Assembly (NCBI RefSeq): GCF_002920895.1
Contig: NZ_PQVG01000004.1
Coordinates: 372,001-436,000 of the forward strand
Direction of reading: 5' to 3'
Length of the DNA stretch: 64,000 bases
Source: Flavobacterium alvei
GTDB taxonomy: Bacteria; Bacteroidota; Bacteroidia; Flavobacteriales; Flavobacteriaceae
Shown here: in pieces, positions 8,203 to 16,897 of the stretch
How the letters are laid out: the number at the start of each line of letters is the position of its first letter
Numbering within the stretch: the stretch's first letter is position 1
Notes under the pieces: model-generated
Database searches by the model: none
Seen by the model: only the letters and a program-made list of their open reading frames with translations
What the model was told of the DNA's origin: nothing
Program-made: the position numbers and the translations under genes

Positions 8203-9549
8203 ATGAAAAAAATCTTTAAGTTTCTCGGTCTTGCCTTTTTACTATTCCTGATTTATTTTGGTTACACCACTTATCCTAAACTGGACTTAATTTCAGGATT
8301 TTCGGCTAAAAGTATAGCTTCAGGCCATTTTATTGACCATCGTTCGCAAGAAATGATTGAAAAAGGCGACAACGATATCAAAATGATTACTTTATCCAAA
8401 AACCAAATTGATGAAACTGGAAAATTTGCAACCGCTTCGGTTTATGGATTAAAAGAACGAAAAGCCATTTATCGTGAAGGTTTGGGAGCGACTTTAATCA
8501 ACGATAATTTTGATATTTCAAAACCATATGAAGTTCCTAAAAGAACCAAAATCAACAACAATTTACCTTTTCCGTATGGAAATAACGAACCCAAAGACAC
8601 CATTTTTGACAATATCGATTATGACAAATTGAATGCGGCTGTAGCCAATGCTTTTGATGCAAAAGGGCAGAAAATGAAACGAACTCGCTCGGTTATCGTG
8701 ATTTATAAAGACAAAATCATTGTTGAGAAATATGATACTGGTTTTGATAAAAACTCCAAGATTTTGGGTTGGTCTATGACTAAAAGTATTACGGCCACGA
8801 TGTTCGGAATTTTACAAAAACAAGGAAAACTAACTATTAATAAACTGGCTCCAATTGAAGAATGGGCAGATGATGAACGAAAAAATATCACCATCAACGA
8901 TTTGCTTCATATGAACTCAGGATTAGAATGGGAAGAAGATTATACCAAAATTTGCGATGCCACAAATATGCTTTTTCTGGCAGAAGATATGACTCGAGTA
9001 CAATTAGAAAAACCAGCAAGATTCAAACCGAACACACATTGGAATTATTCCTCGGGAACATCAAATTTGCTTTCTGGAATTTTGCGAAAACAATTCAAAA
9101 CGCATCAGGAATATTTAGATTTTTGGTATTCAGCTTTGATTGATAAAATTGGGATGAATTCGATGATAGTAGAAACTGATATGGCTGGGAATTATGTGGG
9201 TTCGTCCTACAGTTGGGCAACGACAAGGGATTGGGCAAAATTTGGATTGTTGTATTTGCACAAAGGCAATTGGAACGGTGAGCAATTATTTGACGAAAGT
9301 TGGGCAAAATATGTTTCAACTCCTACTCAAGGTTCGAAAGGCGATTATGGTGGACATTTTTGGTTGAATGCTGGTGGATATTATCCTGATGCGCCAAGAG
9401 ATTTGTATTCCGCTAATGGGTATCAAGGGCAAAGGGTATTTATTATTCCGTCACAAGATTTGGTTATTGTTAGAATGGGTTTGAGCGAAGAAGTCAAATT
9501 TGATTTTAATGGAATGTTGAAAGGTATTGTGGGGAGTTTGAAGAAATAA
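8203..9549 (+). CDS. Membrane-anchored serine hydrolase of the beta-lactamase/PBP-like family
   Basis: A 448-residue protein with an N-terminal hydrophobic segment (FLGLAFLLFLIYFGYTTY) that probably anchors it in the inner membrane with the domain in the periplasm. The class C beta-lactamase-like fold is shown by the SxxK motif at Ser191-Lys194 (WSMTKS), a Tyr282 motif (NYSSGTSN) and the late block GGHFWLNAGGYYPDAPRDLYSANGYQGQR. Substrates of this family vary (esters, D-amino peptides, amides) and cannot be named. I place the start at 8203 because the membrane segment begins there. A TATTTTTG box at 8168-8175 lies inside the longer in-frame ORF from 8164. The gene sits on the opposite strand between the two halves of the suf locus. 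Confidence 0.85.
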   Translation: MKKIFKFLGLAFLLFLIYFGYTTYPKLDLISGFSAKSIASGHFIDHRSQEMIEKGDNDIKMITLSKNQIDETGKFATASVYGLKERKAIYREGLGATLINDNFDISKPYEVPKRTKINNNLPFPYGNNEPKDTIFDNIDYDKLNAAVANAFDAKGQKMKRTRSVIVIYKDKIIVEKYDTGFDKNSKILGWSMTKSITATMFGILQKQGKLTINKLAPIEEWADDERKNITINDLLHMNSGLEWEEDYTKICDATNMLFLAEDMTRVQLEKPARFKPNTHWNYSSGTSNLLSGILRKQFKTHQEYLDFWYSALIDKIGMNSMIVETDMAGNYVGSSYSWATTRDWAKFGLLYLHKGNWNGEQLFDESWAKYVSTPTQGSKGDYGGHFWLNAGGYYPDAPRDLYSANGYQGQRVFIIPSQDLVIVRMGLSEEVKFDFNGMLKGIVGSLKK

Positions 9550-9555
9550 ACTAAA

Positions 9556-9642
9556 CACAAAGCACTCAGAGTAAAAATTACAAAGGGCACAAAGTTCAAT
9601 TATAAACTTTGTGCCCTTTGAGTAAACCTTAGTGAACTTTGT
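9556..9642. repeat. Long palindromic element between convergent genes
   Basis: CAAAGGGCACAAAGTT at 9581-9596 is exactly inverted at 9605-9620, leaving an 8-base loop. Outer arms (CACAAAG at 9556 and CTTTGTG near 9636) extend the symmetry imperfectly to about 85 bases. It lies between the ends of the serine hydrolase gene and sufD and could act as a bidirectional terminator. Its length suggests a dispersed repeat, not a plain terminator. Confidence 0.6.
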
Positions 9643-9651
9643 GGTAAATAT

Positions 9652-10968
9652 CTACAAATCAAATCCAATTTTCACTCCTAATTTCAAGGCGATAATTTTG
9701 GTAATTCTTTGTTTCAATTCTGGAATTTTGATGTTTTCGATTACGGCATTCGAGAAAGCGTACATCAATAATGCTTTGGCTTCTTTTTTTGGAATTCCAC
9801 GTTGTTGCATATAGAACATTGCGGTTTCGTCAAGTTGACCCACCGTGCAACCGTGGGAACATTTTACGTCGTCGGCAAAAATTTCCAATTGCGGCTTGGC
9901 ATTAATGGTGGCTTTTTCTCCCAACAAAATGTTGTTGCTTTTCTGGAAAGCGTTGGTTTTTTGGGCTTCTTTTTCCACATAAACCTTCCCGTTGAAAACT
10001 CCTGTAGAATTGTCTGAAAAAATTCCTTTGTAATCTTGGAAGCTTTCGCAATTTGGCGCAGCGTGATGCACCAAAGTATAATGATCTACGTGTTGCTTGT
10101 CGCCAATAATGGTGATTCCGTTGAGCGTGCTAGTCAATCGTTCGCCAAAATGATAGAAATTCAAATTATTTCTGGTCAAATTGCCTCCGAATGAGAAAGT
10201 TTGAACCGAAACGTGACTTTCTTGTTTTTGAGAAACATAAGTATTGTCGATTAAATTAGCTCCGAGGTGATCATTCTGAATTTTATAGAAATCTACAATA
10301 GCGCGTTTTTGGGCAAAAATTTCAGTAACCGAATTGGTCAAAACTGGATTTTCGTTCAAACTTTGGTGTCTTTCAATAATTTGAACGTGTGAATTTTCTC
10401 CAACAATCACTAAATTTCGGGGCTGAACCAAAAGTGCTGCTTCGTTGCCAGTCGAGAAATACATAATCTCAATAGGTTTTTGCACCACCGTCTTTTTCGG
10501 AATGTTGATGTAAGCTCCTTCATTGGCGAAAGCCGTATTCAAAGAGGTTAAACTTTCGTCTTTGCTAGCAATTTGGTTAAAATAAGCATCAATAACCATT
10601 TTGTATTTGGGCTTGTTTAATGCCGATGACATCAAGCAAACATCCAATCCTTGGTGGGTTGTAGATGACAAATTAGAACTAAACACACCATCAATAAATA
10701 CGATTTTGTAGGTGTCTATTTCGTGGATGAAATATTTTTTTACATCCTTGAATTCTATCGAAGTTTCGCTTTTTGGAAAAACGGTAAAGTCATTTTTTAG
10801 GATGGCGTTTAGCGAAGTATATTTCCAAGATTCTTCTTTTTTGGTTGGGAAGCCTTTATTTTCAAAGTTTTTTATGGCGGCAGTTCTCAAATCGTGTAGT
10901 TCTGAATGAACATCGATTTGCTCTTCAAAAGCCATAAAAGACGATATTAATTTTTCTTTTAATTCCAT
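9652..10968 (-). CDS. sufD: Fe-S cluster scaffold subunit SufD
   Basis: A 438-residue partner of SufB in the SufBC2D scaffold on which new clusters form. It is recognised by KKEESWKYTSLNAIL (residues 43-57) and the beta-helix with SFGGNLTRNNLNF and DHYTLVHHAAPNCESFQDYKGI. The conserved C-terminal block VKCSHGCTVGQLDETAMFYMQQRGIPKKEA contains the functional His. The length is normal. It follows sufC in the operon after a 69-base spacer holding an imperfect palindrome, and it is the last gene before the interruption of the suf locus. Confidence 0.95.
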   Translation of the reverse strand: MELKEKLISSFMAFEEQIDVHSELHDLRTAAIKNFENKGFPTKKEESWKYTSLNAILKNDFTVFPKSETSIEFKDVKKYFIHEIDTYKIVFIDGVFSSNLSSTTHQGLDVCLMSSALNKPKYKMVIDAYFNQIASKDESLTSLNTAFANEGAYINIPKKTVVQKPIEIMYFSTGNEAALLVQPRNLVIVGENSHVQIIERHQSLNENPVLTNSVTEIFAQKRAIVDFYKIQNDHLGANLIDNTYVSQKQESHVSVQTFSFGGNLTRNNLNFYHFGERLTSTLNGITIIGDKQHVDHYTLVHHAAPNCESFQDYKGIFSDNSTGVFNGKVYVEKEAQKTNAFQKSNNILLGEKATINAKPQLEIFADDVKCSHGCTVGQLDETAMFYMQQRGIPKKEAKALLMYAFSNAVIENIKIPELKQRITKIIALKLGVKIGFDL

Positions 10969-10974
10969 AATTTA

Positions 10975-11035
10975 GTTGATGGTTGATAGTTGGTGGTTGA
11001 TGGTTACCAATAACTGACAACCGACAACCGACAAC
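10975..11035. repeat. Imperfect inverted repeat between sufC and sufD
   Basis: A G+T-rich half built from GGTTGAT units (10975-11004) faces an A+C-rich half built from GACAACC units (11015-11035). The transcript could fold into a long imperfect hairpin in the sufC-sufD spacer. Its composition differs clearly from the neighbouring spacers, which suggests a dispersed repeat unit. Confidence 0.5.
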
Positions 11036-11037
11036 TC

Positions 11038-11790
11038 TTATGCTTCTTGCTCTTGTTTGATCCAATCGTATCCTTTTTCTTCCAACTCGTAGGCCAATTC
11101 TTTAGTGCCCGATTTCACGATTTTTCCGTTATATAGAACGTGAACAAAATCTGGAACGATATAATCCAACAATCTTTGGTAGTGCGTGATTACAACGATA
11201 GCGTTTTTGTCGCTTTTCAATTTGTTTACTCCATTGGCAACAATTCTCAAAGCATCAATGTCTAATCCAGAATCGGTTTCGTCAAGGATGGCGAGTTTTG
11301 GCTCCAACATGGCCATTTGGAAAATTTCGTTACGTTTTTTCTCTCCACCCGAAAATCCTTCGTTTAAAGATCGAGACAAAAATTTACGGTCAATTTCCAA
11401 TAATTCCGATTTTTCGCGAATCACTTTCAACATCTCGTTGGCCGGCATTTCTTCTTGGCCGTTGGCTTTTCGGGTTTCGTTGATGGCCGTTCTCATAAAA
11501 TTGGTCACTGAAACTCCTGGTATCTCAACAGGATATTGAAACGAAAGGAATACGCCTTTATGTGCTCTTTCTTCGGGAGCTAATTCAGAGATATCTTCGT
11601 TGTCCAAAAGGATTTCACCTTCAGTTACTTCGTAGTTTTCATTTCCAGCAATAATAGCCGAAAGCGTACTTTTTCCAGCACCATTTGGACCCATTATGGC
11701 ATGAACTTCTCCTGCTTTCACTTCAAGGTTGATGCCTTTAAGAATTTCTTTGTCGCCGATAGAGGCGTGTAGATTTTTTATTGATAACAT
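11038..11790 (-). CDS. sufC: Suf system ABC-type ATPase SufC
   Basis: A 250-residue ABC ATPase that drives conformational change of the SufBCD complex. Walker A is GPNGAGKST (residues 34-42, Lys40). The signature is [15 protein letters not shown], with the extended SufC form of the C-loop. Walker B is [16 protein letters not shown], and the H-loop His is in VVITHYQR. No membrane partner is needed; the complex is cytoplasmic. The gene is separated from sufB by the inserted antitoxin-toxin pair, and transcription of sufCD must pass through that pair unless an internal promoter exists. Confidence 0.96.
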   Translation of the reverse strand: MLSIKNLHASIGDKEILKGINLEVKAGEVHAIMGPNGAGKSTLSAIIAGNENYEVTEGEILLDNEDISELAPEERAHKGVFLSFQYPVEIPGVSVTNFMRTAINETRKANGQEEMPANEMLKVIREKSELLEIDRKFLSRSLNEGFSGGEKKRNEIFQMAMLEPKLAILDETDSGLDIDALRIVANGVNKLKSDKNAIVVITHYQRLLDYIVPDFVHVLYNGKIVKSGTKELAYELEEKGYDWIKQEQEA

Positions 11791-11802
11791 TGTTTGTTTT
11801 GT

Positions 11803-12075
11803 TTATTCGTAATGACCTTTTAATGATATAATACTCAGAATATTTACAGTGTTTTCGTCTATAATTTCGTAAATAATTCGATGTTCCTGATTGATTCTCC
11901 TTGACCAATAACCTGATAAATTATGTTTTAAAGGTTCTGGTTTACCAATTCCTTCAAAAGGATGCAATTGAATATCTTCAATTAAAGAATATATTTTATT
12001 CAGTACCGATTTATTGCCTGATTTTATCCAAAAATTTAAATCTGCTTTGGCTTTACTTGAAAAATCTATTTGCAT
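11803..12075 (-). CDS. yoeB: YoeB/Txe family mRNA interferase toxin
   Basis: A 90-residue RelE-superfamily toxin of the YoeB branch, which cleaves mRNA at the ribosome. The catalytic set known from E. coli YoeB can be matched: Glu47 (GKPEPLK), Arg66 (NQEHRIIYEI) and the C-terminal His88-Tyr89 (LKGHYE). The motif SGYWSRRINQEHR is also typical. All key residues are present, so it is probably active. Its start overlaps the end of the antitoxin gene by 10 bases. The pair lies inside the suf operon between sufB and sufC on the same strand, an uncommon place for a toxin-antitoxin module. Confidence 0.9.
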   Translation of the reverse strand: MQIDFSSKAKADLNFWIKSGNKSVLNKIYSLIEDIQLHPFEGIGKPEPLKHNLSGYWSRRINQEHRIIYEIIDENTVNILSIISLKGHYE

Positions 12076-12269
12076 AATTCTTTCAATTCTTCCATTGTCA
12101 TTCTAGTTCCTTTTCCTTCTCTGACTTCTTTTGCTGCCTCCAAAATTTCTTTTACAAACTCAGGATTATAGGGTTTCTCTTCTTTTTCGATTTCAAAACC
12201 CAAGGATTTTGCCAATGATTTCAATACAGGGAAATCTTTTTTCTTGACGTTTTTTAAAATGATGTCCAT
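12066..12269 (-). CDS. Putative antitoxin paired with YoeB
   Basis: A 67-residue, highly charged protein (Lys/Glu-rich) preceding the toxin gene and overlapping it by 10 bases, the usual antitoxin-first order. It lacks a clear YefM/Phd N-terminal DNA-binding segment. The C-terminal half (NPEFVKEILEAAKEVREGKGTRMTMEELKELCK) looks like the helix-plus-tail that wraps a RelE-type toxin. Similar small proteins occur beside YoeB-like toxins in Bacteroidota. Whether it represses its own promoter is unclear; only 42 bases separate it from sufB. Confidence 0.75.
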   Translation of the reverse strand: MDIILKNVKKKDFPVLKSLAKSLGFEIEKEEKPYNPEFVKEILEAAKEVREGKGTRMTMEELKELCK

Positions 12270-12311
12270 AACAATTTGAATTTAGGATAGTTATTTCAAA
12301 TTTACAAAAAA

Positions 12312-13760
12312 TTATCCAACACTTCCTTCCAACGAAATTTCCAATAATTTCTGTGCTTCCACGGCAAATTCCATTGGCAATTTGTTCAAAACATCTTTAC
12401 TGAAACCGTTCACGATCAAGGCAATGGCTTTCTCGGTTGGAATTCCGCGTTGGTTGCAATAGAAAACTTGGTCTTCACCAATCTTGCTCGTTGTGGCTTC
12501 GTGTTCAATTTTGGCCGAGGTGTTTTTGCTTTCGATGTATGGAAAAGTATGTGCCCCGCAATTGTTCCCCATCAACAAGGAATCGCATTGCGAAAAGTTT
12601 CTGGCATTGTCGGCATTTGGACCAATTTTCACCAAACCTCTATAACTGTTTTGCGATTTCCCGGCCGAAATTCCTTTGGAAATAATGGTCGATTTGGTGT
12701 TTTTTCCCAGGTGAATCATCTTGGTTCCCGTGTCGGCTTGCTGGAAGTTGTTGGTTACGGCAATTGAATAAAATTCGCCCACCGAATTGTCGCCTTTCAA
12801 CACGCAAGAAGGATATTTCCAAGTAACAGCAGAACCTGTTTCGACTTGTGTCCAAGAAATTTTTGCATCTTTCTCACACAATCCTCTTTTAGTTACGAAG
12901 TTGAAAACTCCGCCTTTACCTTCTTTATTTCCTGGATACCAGTTTTGAACGGTCGAATATTTAATTTCGGCTCCGTCTAAAGCTATTAGTTCAACAACAG
13001 CTGCGTGCAATTGATTTTCATCACGTGTGGGAGCTGTACAGCCCTCTAGATAAGACACATAACTACCTTCGTCGGCAATTAGCAAGGTTCTTTCGAATTG
13101 ACCTGTTCCCGCTTGATTGATACGGAAATAAGTTGATAACTCCATCGGGCAATGCACCCCTTTTGGGATATAGCAAAAACTTCCGTCAGAGAATACAGCC
13201 GAGTTCAAGGCGGCATAAAAATTATCTTTTTGAGGAACAACGGTGCCTATATATTTTTTTACTAATTCGGGATGTTCTTTGATAGCTTCGGAAATACTCA
13301 TAAAGATAATTCCTTTTTCGCCCAAAGTTTTCTTGAAAGTTGTTGCTACAGAAACAGAATCAACTACAATATCCATAGCGACATTGTTCATCTTTTTTTG
13401 CTCATCAATTGAGATGCCTAACTTTTTATACATTTCTAAAAGCTCAGGATCTACATCGTCTAATGTTTTATTAGGATCAACTGCTTTTGGTGCTGAGTAA
13501 TAAGAAATCGCTTGAAAATTGGGTTTGTTGTAATGCACATTGGCCCATTCTGGTTCAATCATTTTTTCCCAAGCACGAAAAGCCTCGATGCGCCAATCGG
13601 TCATCCATTCTGGTTCTTCTTTTCTTTGTGAAATGGCACGAACAATATCTTCGTTCAAGCCAATAGGAAAGGTATCCGATTCTAAATCAGTATAAAATCC
13701 GTACTCGTATTCTTTGGTTTCGAGTTCGACTCTTAAATGGTCTTCGGTGTATTTTGACAT
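12312..13760 (-). CDS. sufB: Fe-S cluster scaffold subunit SufB
   Basis: A 482-residue core scaffold subunit that receives sulfur from SufSE. Recognised blocks are [13 protein letters not shown] (about 37-49), [67 protein letters not shown] and [29 protein letters not shown]. The last block carries the Cys linked to cluster building in E. coli SufB. The length is normal. It follows sufA by 18 bases. The transcript continues into the antitoxin-toxin pair before sufC. Confidence 0.96.
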   Translation of the reverse strand: MSKYTEDHLRVELETKEYEYGFYTDLESDTFPIGLNEDIVRAISQRKEEPEWMTDWRIEAFRAWEKMIEPEWANVHYNKPNFQAISYYSAPKAVDPNKTLDDVDPELLEMYKKLGISIDEQKKMNNVAMDIVVDSVSVATTFKKTLGEKGIIFMSISEAIKEHPELVKKYIGTVVPQKDNFYAALNSAVFSDGSFCYIPKGVHCPMELSTYFRINQAGTGQFERTLLIADEGSYVSYLEGCTAPTRDENQLHAAVVELIALDGAEIKYSTVQNWYPGNKEGKGGVFNFVTKRGLCEKDAKISWTQVETGSAVTWKYPSCVLKGDNSVGEFYSIAVTNNFQQADTGTKMIHLGKNTKSTIISKGISAGKSQNSYRGLVKIGPNADNARNFSQCDSLLMGNNCGAHTFPYIESKNTSAKIEHEATTSKIGEDQVFYCNQRGIPTEKAIALIVNGFSKDVLNKLPMEFAVEAQKLLEISLEGSVG

Positions 13761-13778
13761 AATTTTTGTTTAAATGTT

Positions 13779-14108
13779 TTACAAAGAGAAACTCTCTCCG
13801 CAACCACAAGTTCTACTCGCATTTGGATTATTAAAAACAAAGCCTTTTCCGTTTAATCCGCCTGAAAATTCAAGGATTGTTCCAGCTAAATAAAGGAAAG
13901 ATTTTTTTTCGACAGCAATAGTTATATCATTATCCACGAATATCTTGTCGTCATCGCCTTTGTTTTTGTCAAATTTTAAATCATAAGACAAACCCGAGCA
14001 TCCGCCGCTTTTTACACCGACTCTCACATAATCGACTGCGGCATCAAAACCATCCTCTTTCATTAAATCGATGATTTTCTTTTTGGCTGTATCAGAAACT
14101 TTTATCAT
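13779..14108 (-). CDS. sufA: HesB/IscA family A-type Fe-S carrier (SufA)
   Basis: A 109-residue A-type carrier that takes Fe-S clusters from the scaffold to target proteins. The three ligand cysteines have the family spacing: Cys37 in SGGCSGLSYDL, then Cys101 and Cys103 in TCGCGESFSL at the very C terminus. It is the first gene of the suf operon, with a well-formed promoter at 14139-14170, 30 bases upstream of the ATG. No Fur- or IscR-type operator could be identified by eye. Confidence 0.93.
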   Translation of the reverse strand: MIKVSDTAKKKIIDLMKEDGFDAAVDYVRVGVKSGGCSGLSYDLKFDKNKGDDDKIFVDNDITIAVEKKSFLYLAGTILEFSGGLNGKGFVFNNPNASRTCGCGESFSL

Positions 14109-14138
14109 AGCTTATTTTGATTTTGTCTAAATAAAAGG

Positions 14139-14170
14139 CAAAGGTATTACAAATTAGGCTTTAAGTCAAA
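14139..14170 (-). promoter_or_regulatory. Bacteroidota-type promoter for the sufAB operon
   Basis: On the minus strand TTTG (14170-14167) is followed after 20 nt by TACCTTTG (14146-14139), an exact fit to TTG-N19-21-TAnnTTTG. It is placed correctly 30 bases before the sufA start. Confidence 0.65.
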
Positions 14171-14277
14171 TAAGATACCATTTTTATAACTATAATTGGA
14201 TAGAAAAAGTCTATTTAACAATACTAAAACAAATGTATTACTTAAATTTGGTTCTTCTAAAAAAAAGCAATCATTTT

Positions 14278-15138
14278 ATGAAATTATACCCTATAGAAAC
14301 AGGCAATTTTAAGCTTGACGGTGGAGCAATGTTTGGCGTCGTACCCAAAACCATTTGGAACAAAACCAATCCTGCCGATGCTAACAATTTAATAGATCTT
14401 GCCGCAAGATGTTTACTAATTGAAGATGGAAATCGACTTATTTTAATTGATAATGGAATGGGAAACAAACAATCTGAGAAGTTTTTTGGATACTATTTCC
14501 TTTGGGGAAACCATTCTTTAGATAATTCTTTGGCAAAATATGGTTTTCATCGTGATGACATTACCGACGTTTTTTTGACGCATTTGCATTTTGATCATTG
14601 TGGTGGAAGCGTCAATAGGAACAAAGACAAAACAGGCTATGAAGTGGCGTTTAAAAATGCCAAATTTTGGACTAATGAAAATCATTGGAAATGGGCTACA
14701 AAACCCAATCTTCGAGAAAAAGCTTCTTTCCTTTCGGAAAATATTTTGCCTATTCAAGAAAGCGGTCAATTGCATTTTTTGGAACTACCTGAAAATGATT
14801 TTGGATTTTCTGAAGAATTGAATTTCGGAATTCATTATGTAAATGGTCATACCGAAAAACAAATGATACCTCAAATAAAATATCAAGACAAAACCATTTG
14901 TTTTATGGCCGATTTAATTCCAACCGTAGGCCATTTGCCTCTGCCATATGTTATGGGGTATGACACCAGACCTTTGTTAACCATGCCAGAAAAATCAAAA
15001 TTCTTGAATGCCGCTGCCGAAAATAATTATTATCTATTTTTAGAACACGATGCACACAACGAAATCATAACTGTAGAACAAACAGAAAGAGGAATTCGCT
15101 TAAAAGAGACCTATAGTTGTGATAAAATCTTTAAATAA
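14278..15138 (+). CDS. MBL-fold metallo-hydrolase
   Basis: A 286-residue cytoplasmic metallo-beta-lactamase-fold hydrolase. The metal-binding HxHxDH motif is His102-Leu-His104-Phe-Asp106-His107 (THLHFDHCGG). Further ligands are the His of YVNGHTEKQMIP, the Asp of CFMADLIPTVGH and the late His of LEHDAHNE. The substrate cannot be read from the sequence; relatives include lactonases and phosphodiesterases. The ORF is open from 14233, but residues 1-15 of that version do not resemble a family N terminus. A TAAATTTG box at 14243-14250 lies inside it, so I use the ATG at 14278 (MKLYPIETGNFKLDGG). Confidence 0.85.
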   Translation: MKLYPIETGNFKLDGGAMFGVVPKTIWNKTNPADANNLIDLAARCLLIEDGNRLILIDNGMGNKQSEKFFGYYFLWGNHSLDNSLAKYGFHRDDITDVFLTHLHFDHCGGSVNRNKDKTGYEVAFKNAKFWTNENHWKWATKPNLREKASFLSENILPIQESGQLHFLELPENDFGFSEELNFGIHYVNGHTEKQMIPQIKYQDKTICFMADLIPTVGHLPLPYVMGYDTRPLLTMPEKSKFLNAAAENNYYLFLEHDAHNEIITVEQTERGIRLKETYSCDKIFK

Positions 15139-15213
15139 TGTTAATATTAGCTTAATATATAACAAAACCGCATACTTTTACCTGAAATTTAAAATTCTTA
15201 AAAAAAACAATCT

Positions 15214-16833
15214 ATGATCAATTTTAAAAATAGTTTACTAGCCTCTTTTGCAGTATTGATGTTAGCAGGTTGTGGAGCCTCAAAAAACACTTCCTATAGC
15301 AACTTGACAATGATTCAAGCTCCTTTAAATGTTCAGAGAAAGACAGCTCTTAAAGAAGCTGATTTAAACCGTTGGAGCCATTTAGATATTATTAAAGATA
15401 CCATTCCTGGAATGAGTGTTGACCGAGCTTATGCCGAATTATTAAAAGATAAAAAAGGCAAAAAAGTAATCGTAGGAATTGTAGATTCAGGAGTTGATAT
15501 CGATCACGAAGATTTAAAAGCAGTGGTTTGGACCAATAAAAAAGAGATTGCTGGAAACGGAATTGACGATGATAAAAATGGCTATATCGATGATATTCAC
15601 GGTTGGAATTTTCTTGGAGATATTACCAAAGAAAACATAGAATACGAAAGAATTGTGGCTAACAAAAACCTTGTGGATGAAGCAACTTATCAAGAAGCAA
15701 AAGCCGTAAATGATAAAAACATTGCAAAATCTACTACAGGCAAAGCACGTCTTGAAGAAATGATAGCAGACGCAACAAATGCCGATGCTGTTTTGACCAA
15801 ATATTTTGGAAAATCAACTTACACTAAAGAAGAAGTAAATGCCATTAGTTCGCAAGATGCTGAAATCAATAAAAGCAAAATGATGATTCAGCGTGTAAAT
15901 TCTTTCGAAATGACTGTGCCAGAATTTAAAACAGCCGTTCAAAAAGAACTTGATGGATATATCAAAGTAGTAAACGGAGACAATCTTAAAACCAATTACC
16001 GAAAAGTTTTGGGTGATAATCCAGAAGATATTACCGACACAAAATACGGTAACAACAATGTAATGGGACCAGACAAAGAAGAAATTCTTCACGGAACTCA
16101 CGTAGCAGGAATTGTAGCTCAAGTAAGAAACAACGGAATTGGCGGAGATGGAATTGCTAACAATGTCGAAATTCTTACTGTTCGCGCTGTGCCAGATGGC
16201 GATGAGTATGACAAAGATATTGCGCTTGGTATTCGCTATGCTGTAGATAATGGTGCAAAAGTAATTAACGGAAGCTTTGGAAAAAGTTTTTCACCACACA
16301 AACAATGGGTTTATGATGCCATAAAATATGCCGAAAGCAAAGACGTATTAATCGTTCATGCTGCCGGAAATGATGCAAAAGATATTGATGTTGCCAATAA
16401 TTATCCAAACGATTCTGATGATAAAATAAACGAATTTGCCGATAATATGATTACGATTGGTGCTTTGAATTATGAATATGGAAATAAAATAGTAGCCCGA
16501 TTTTCTAACTTCGGAAAAATTAATGTGGATGTATTTGCTCCAGGTGTAAAAATTTATGCCTCAACACCCAATAACACCTATAAATTATTGCAAGGAACAT
16601 CAATGGCTTCTCCAAACGTAGCTGGAGTTGCTGCACTAATTCGTTCGTATTATCCAAAATTAACAGCCAAACAAGTGAAACACATTTTGATGGATTCTGG
16701 TGTAGCAATAACTACTGATGTTATTGTTGGCGGAAAACCAAACGATGTTCGTCCGTTTTCAACTTTGTCTAAATCAGGGAAAATGGTCAATGCTTACAAC
16801 GCACTATTGATGGCTGATAAAATGTCAAAATAA
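15214..16833 (+). CDS. S8 family (subtilisin-like) serine protease lipoprotein
   Basis: A 539-residue exported protease. The lipobox LMLAGC puts the lipidated Cys at 20. The catalytic triad is Asp91 (GIVDSGVDIDHEDL), His293 (HGTHVAGIV) and Ser463 (GTSMASPNVAG), with the oxyanion Asn in HAAGND. About 200 residues separate Asp and His, far more than in plain subtilisins. This insertion (Lys/Glu/Asn-rich, around residues 130-280) is seen in several Flavobacteriia S8 lipoproteins. It is probably an envelope protease for protein turnover or nutrition. A terminator hairpin at 16855 follows the gene. Confidence 0.93.
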   Translation: MINFKNSLLASFAVLMLAGCGASKNTSYSNLTMIQAPLNVQRKTALKEADLNRWSHLDIIKDTIPGMSVDRAYAELLKDKKGKKVIVGIVDSGVDIDHEDLKAVVWTNKKEIAGNGIDDDKNGYIDDIHGWNFLGDITKENIEYERIVANKNLVDEATYQEAKAVNDKNIAKSTTGKARLEEMIADATNADAVLTKYFGKSTYTKEEVNAISSQDAEINKSKMMIQRVNSFEMTVPEFKTAVQKELDGYIKVVNGDNLKTNYRKVLGDNPEDITDTKYGNNNVMGPDKEEILHGTHVAGIVAQVRNNGIGGDGIANNVEILTVRAVPDGDEYDKDIALGIRYAVDNGAKVINGSFGKSFSPHKQWVYDAIKYAESKDVLIVHAAGNDAKDIDVANNYPNDSDDKINEFADNMITIGALNYEYGNKIVARFSNFGKINVDVFAPGVKIYASTPNNTYKLLQGTSMASPNVAGVAALIRSYYPKLTAKQVKHILMDSGVAITTDVIVGGKPNDVRPFSTLSKSGKMVNAYNALLMADKMSK

Positions 16834-16854
16834 CAATAATTTAGGTCTAATTTT

Positions 16855-16890
16855 AAAATGGAGGGAGTTAAATCCTTCCATTTTCTGTTT
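16855..16890 (+). terminator. Intrinsic terminator after the S8 protease gene
   Basis: AAAATGGAGG at 16855-16864 pairs with the sequence ending TCCATTTT at 16884, with one G-U pair, followed by a T-rich stretch. It lies 22 bases after the protease stop and 8 bases before the start of the M1 peptidase gene, so the two genes are probably separate units or attenuated. Confidence 0.65.
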
Positions 16891-16897
16891 TATTATT

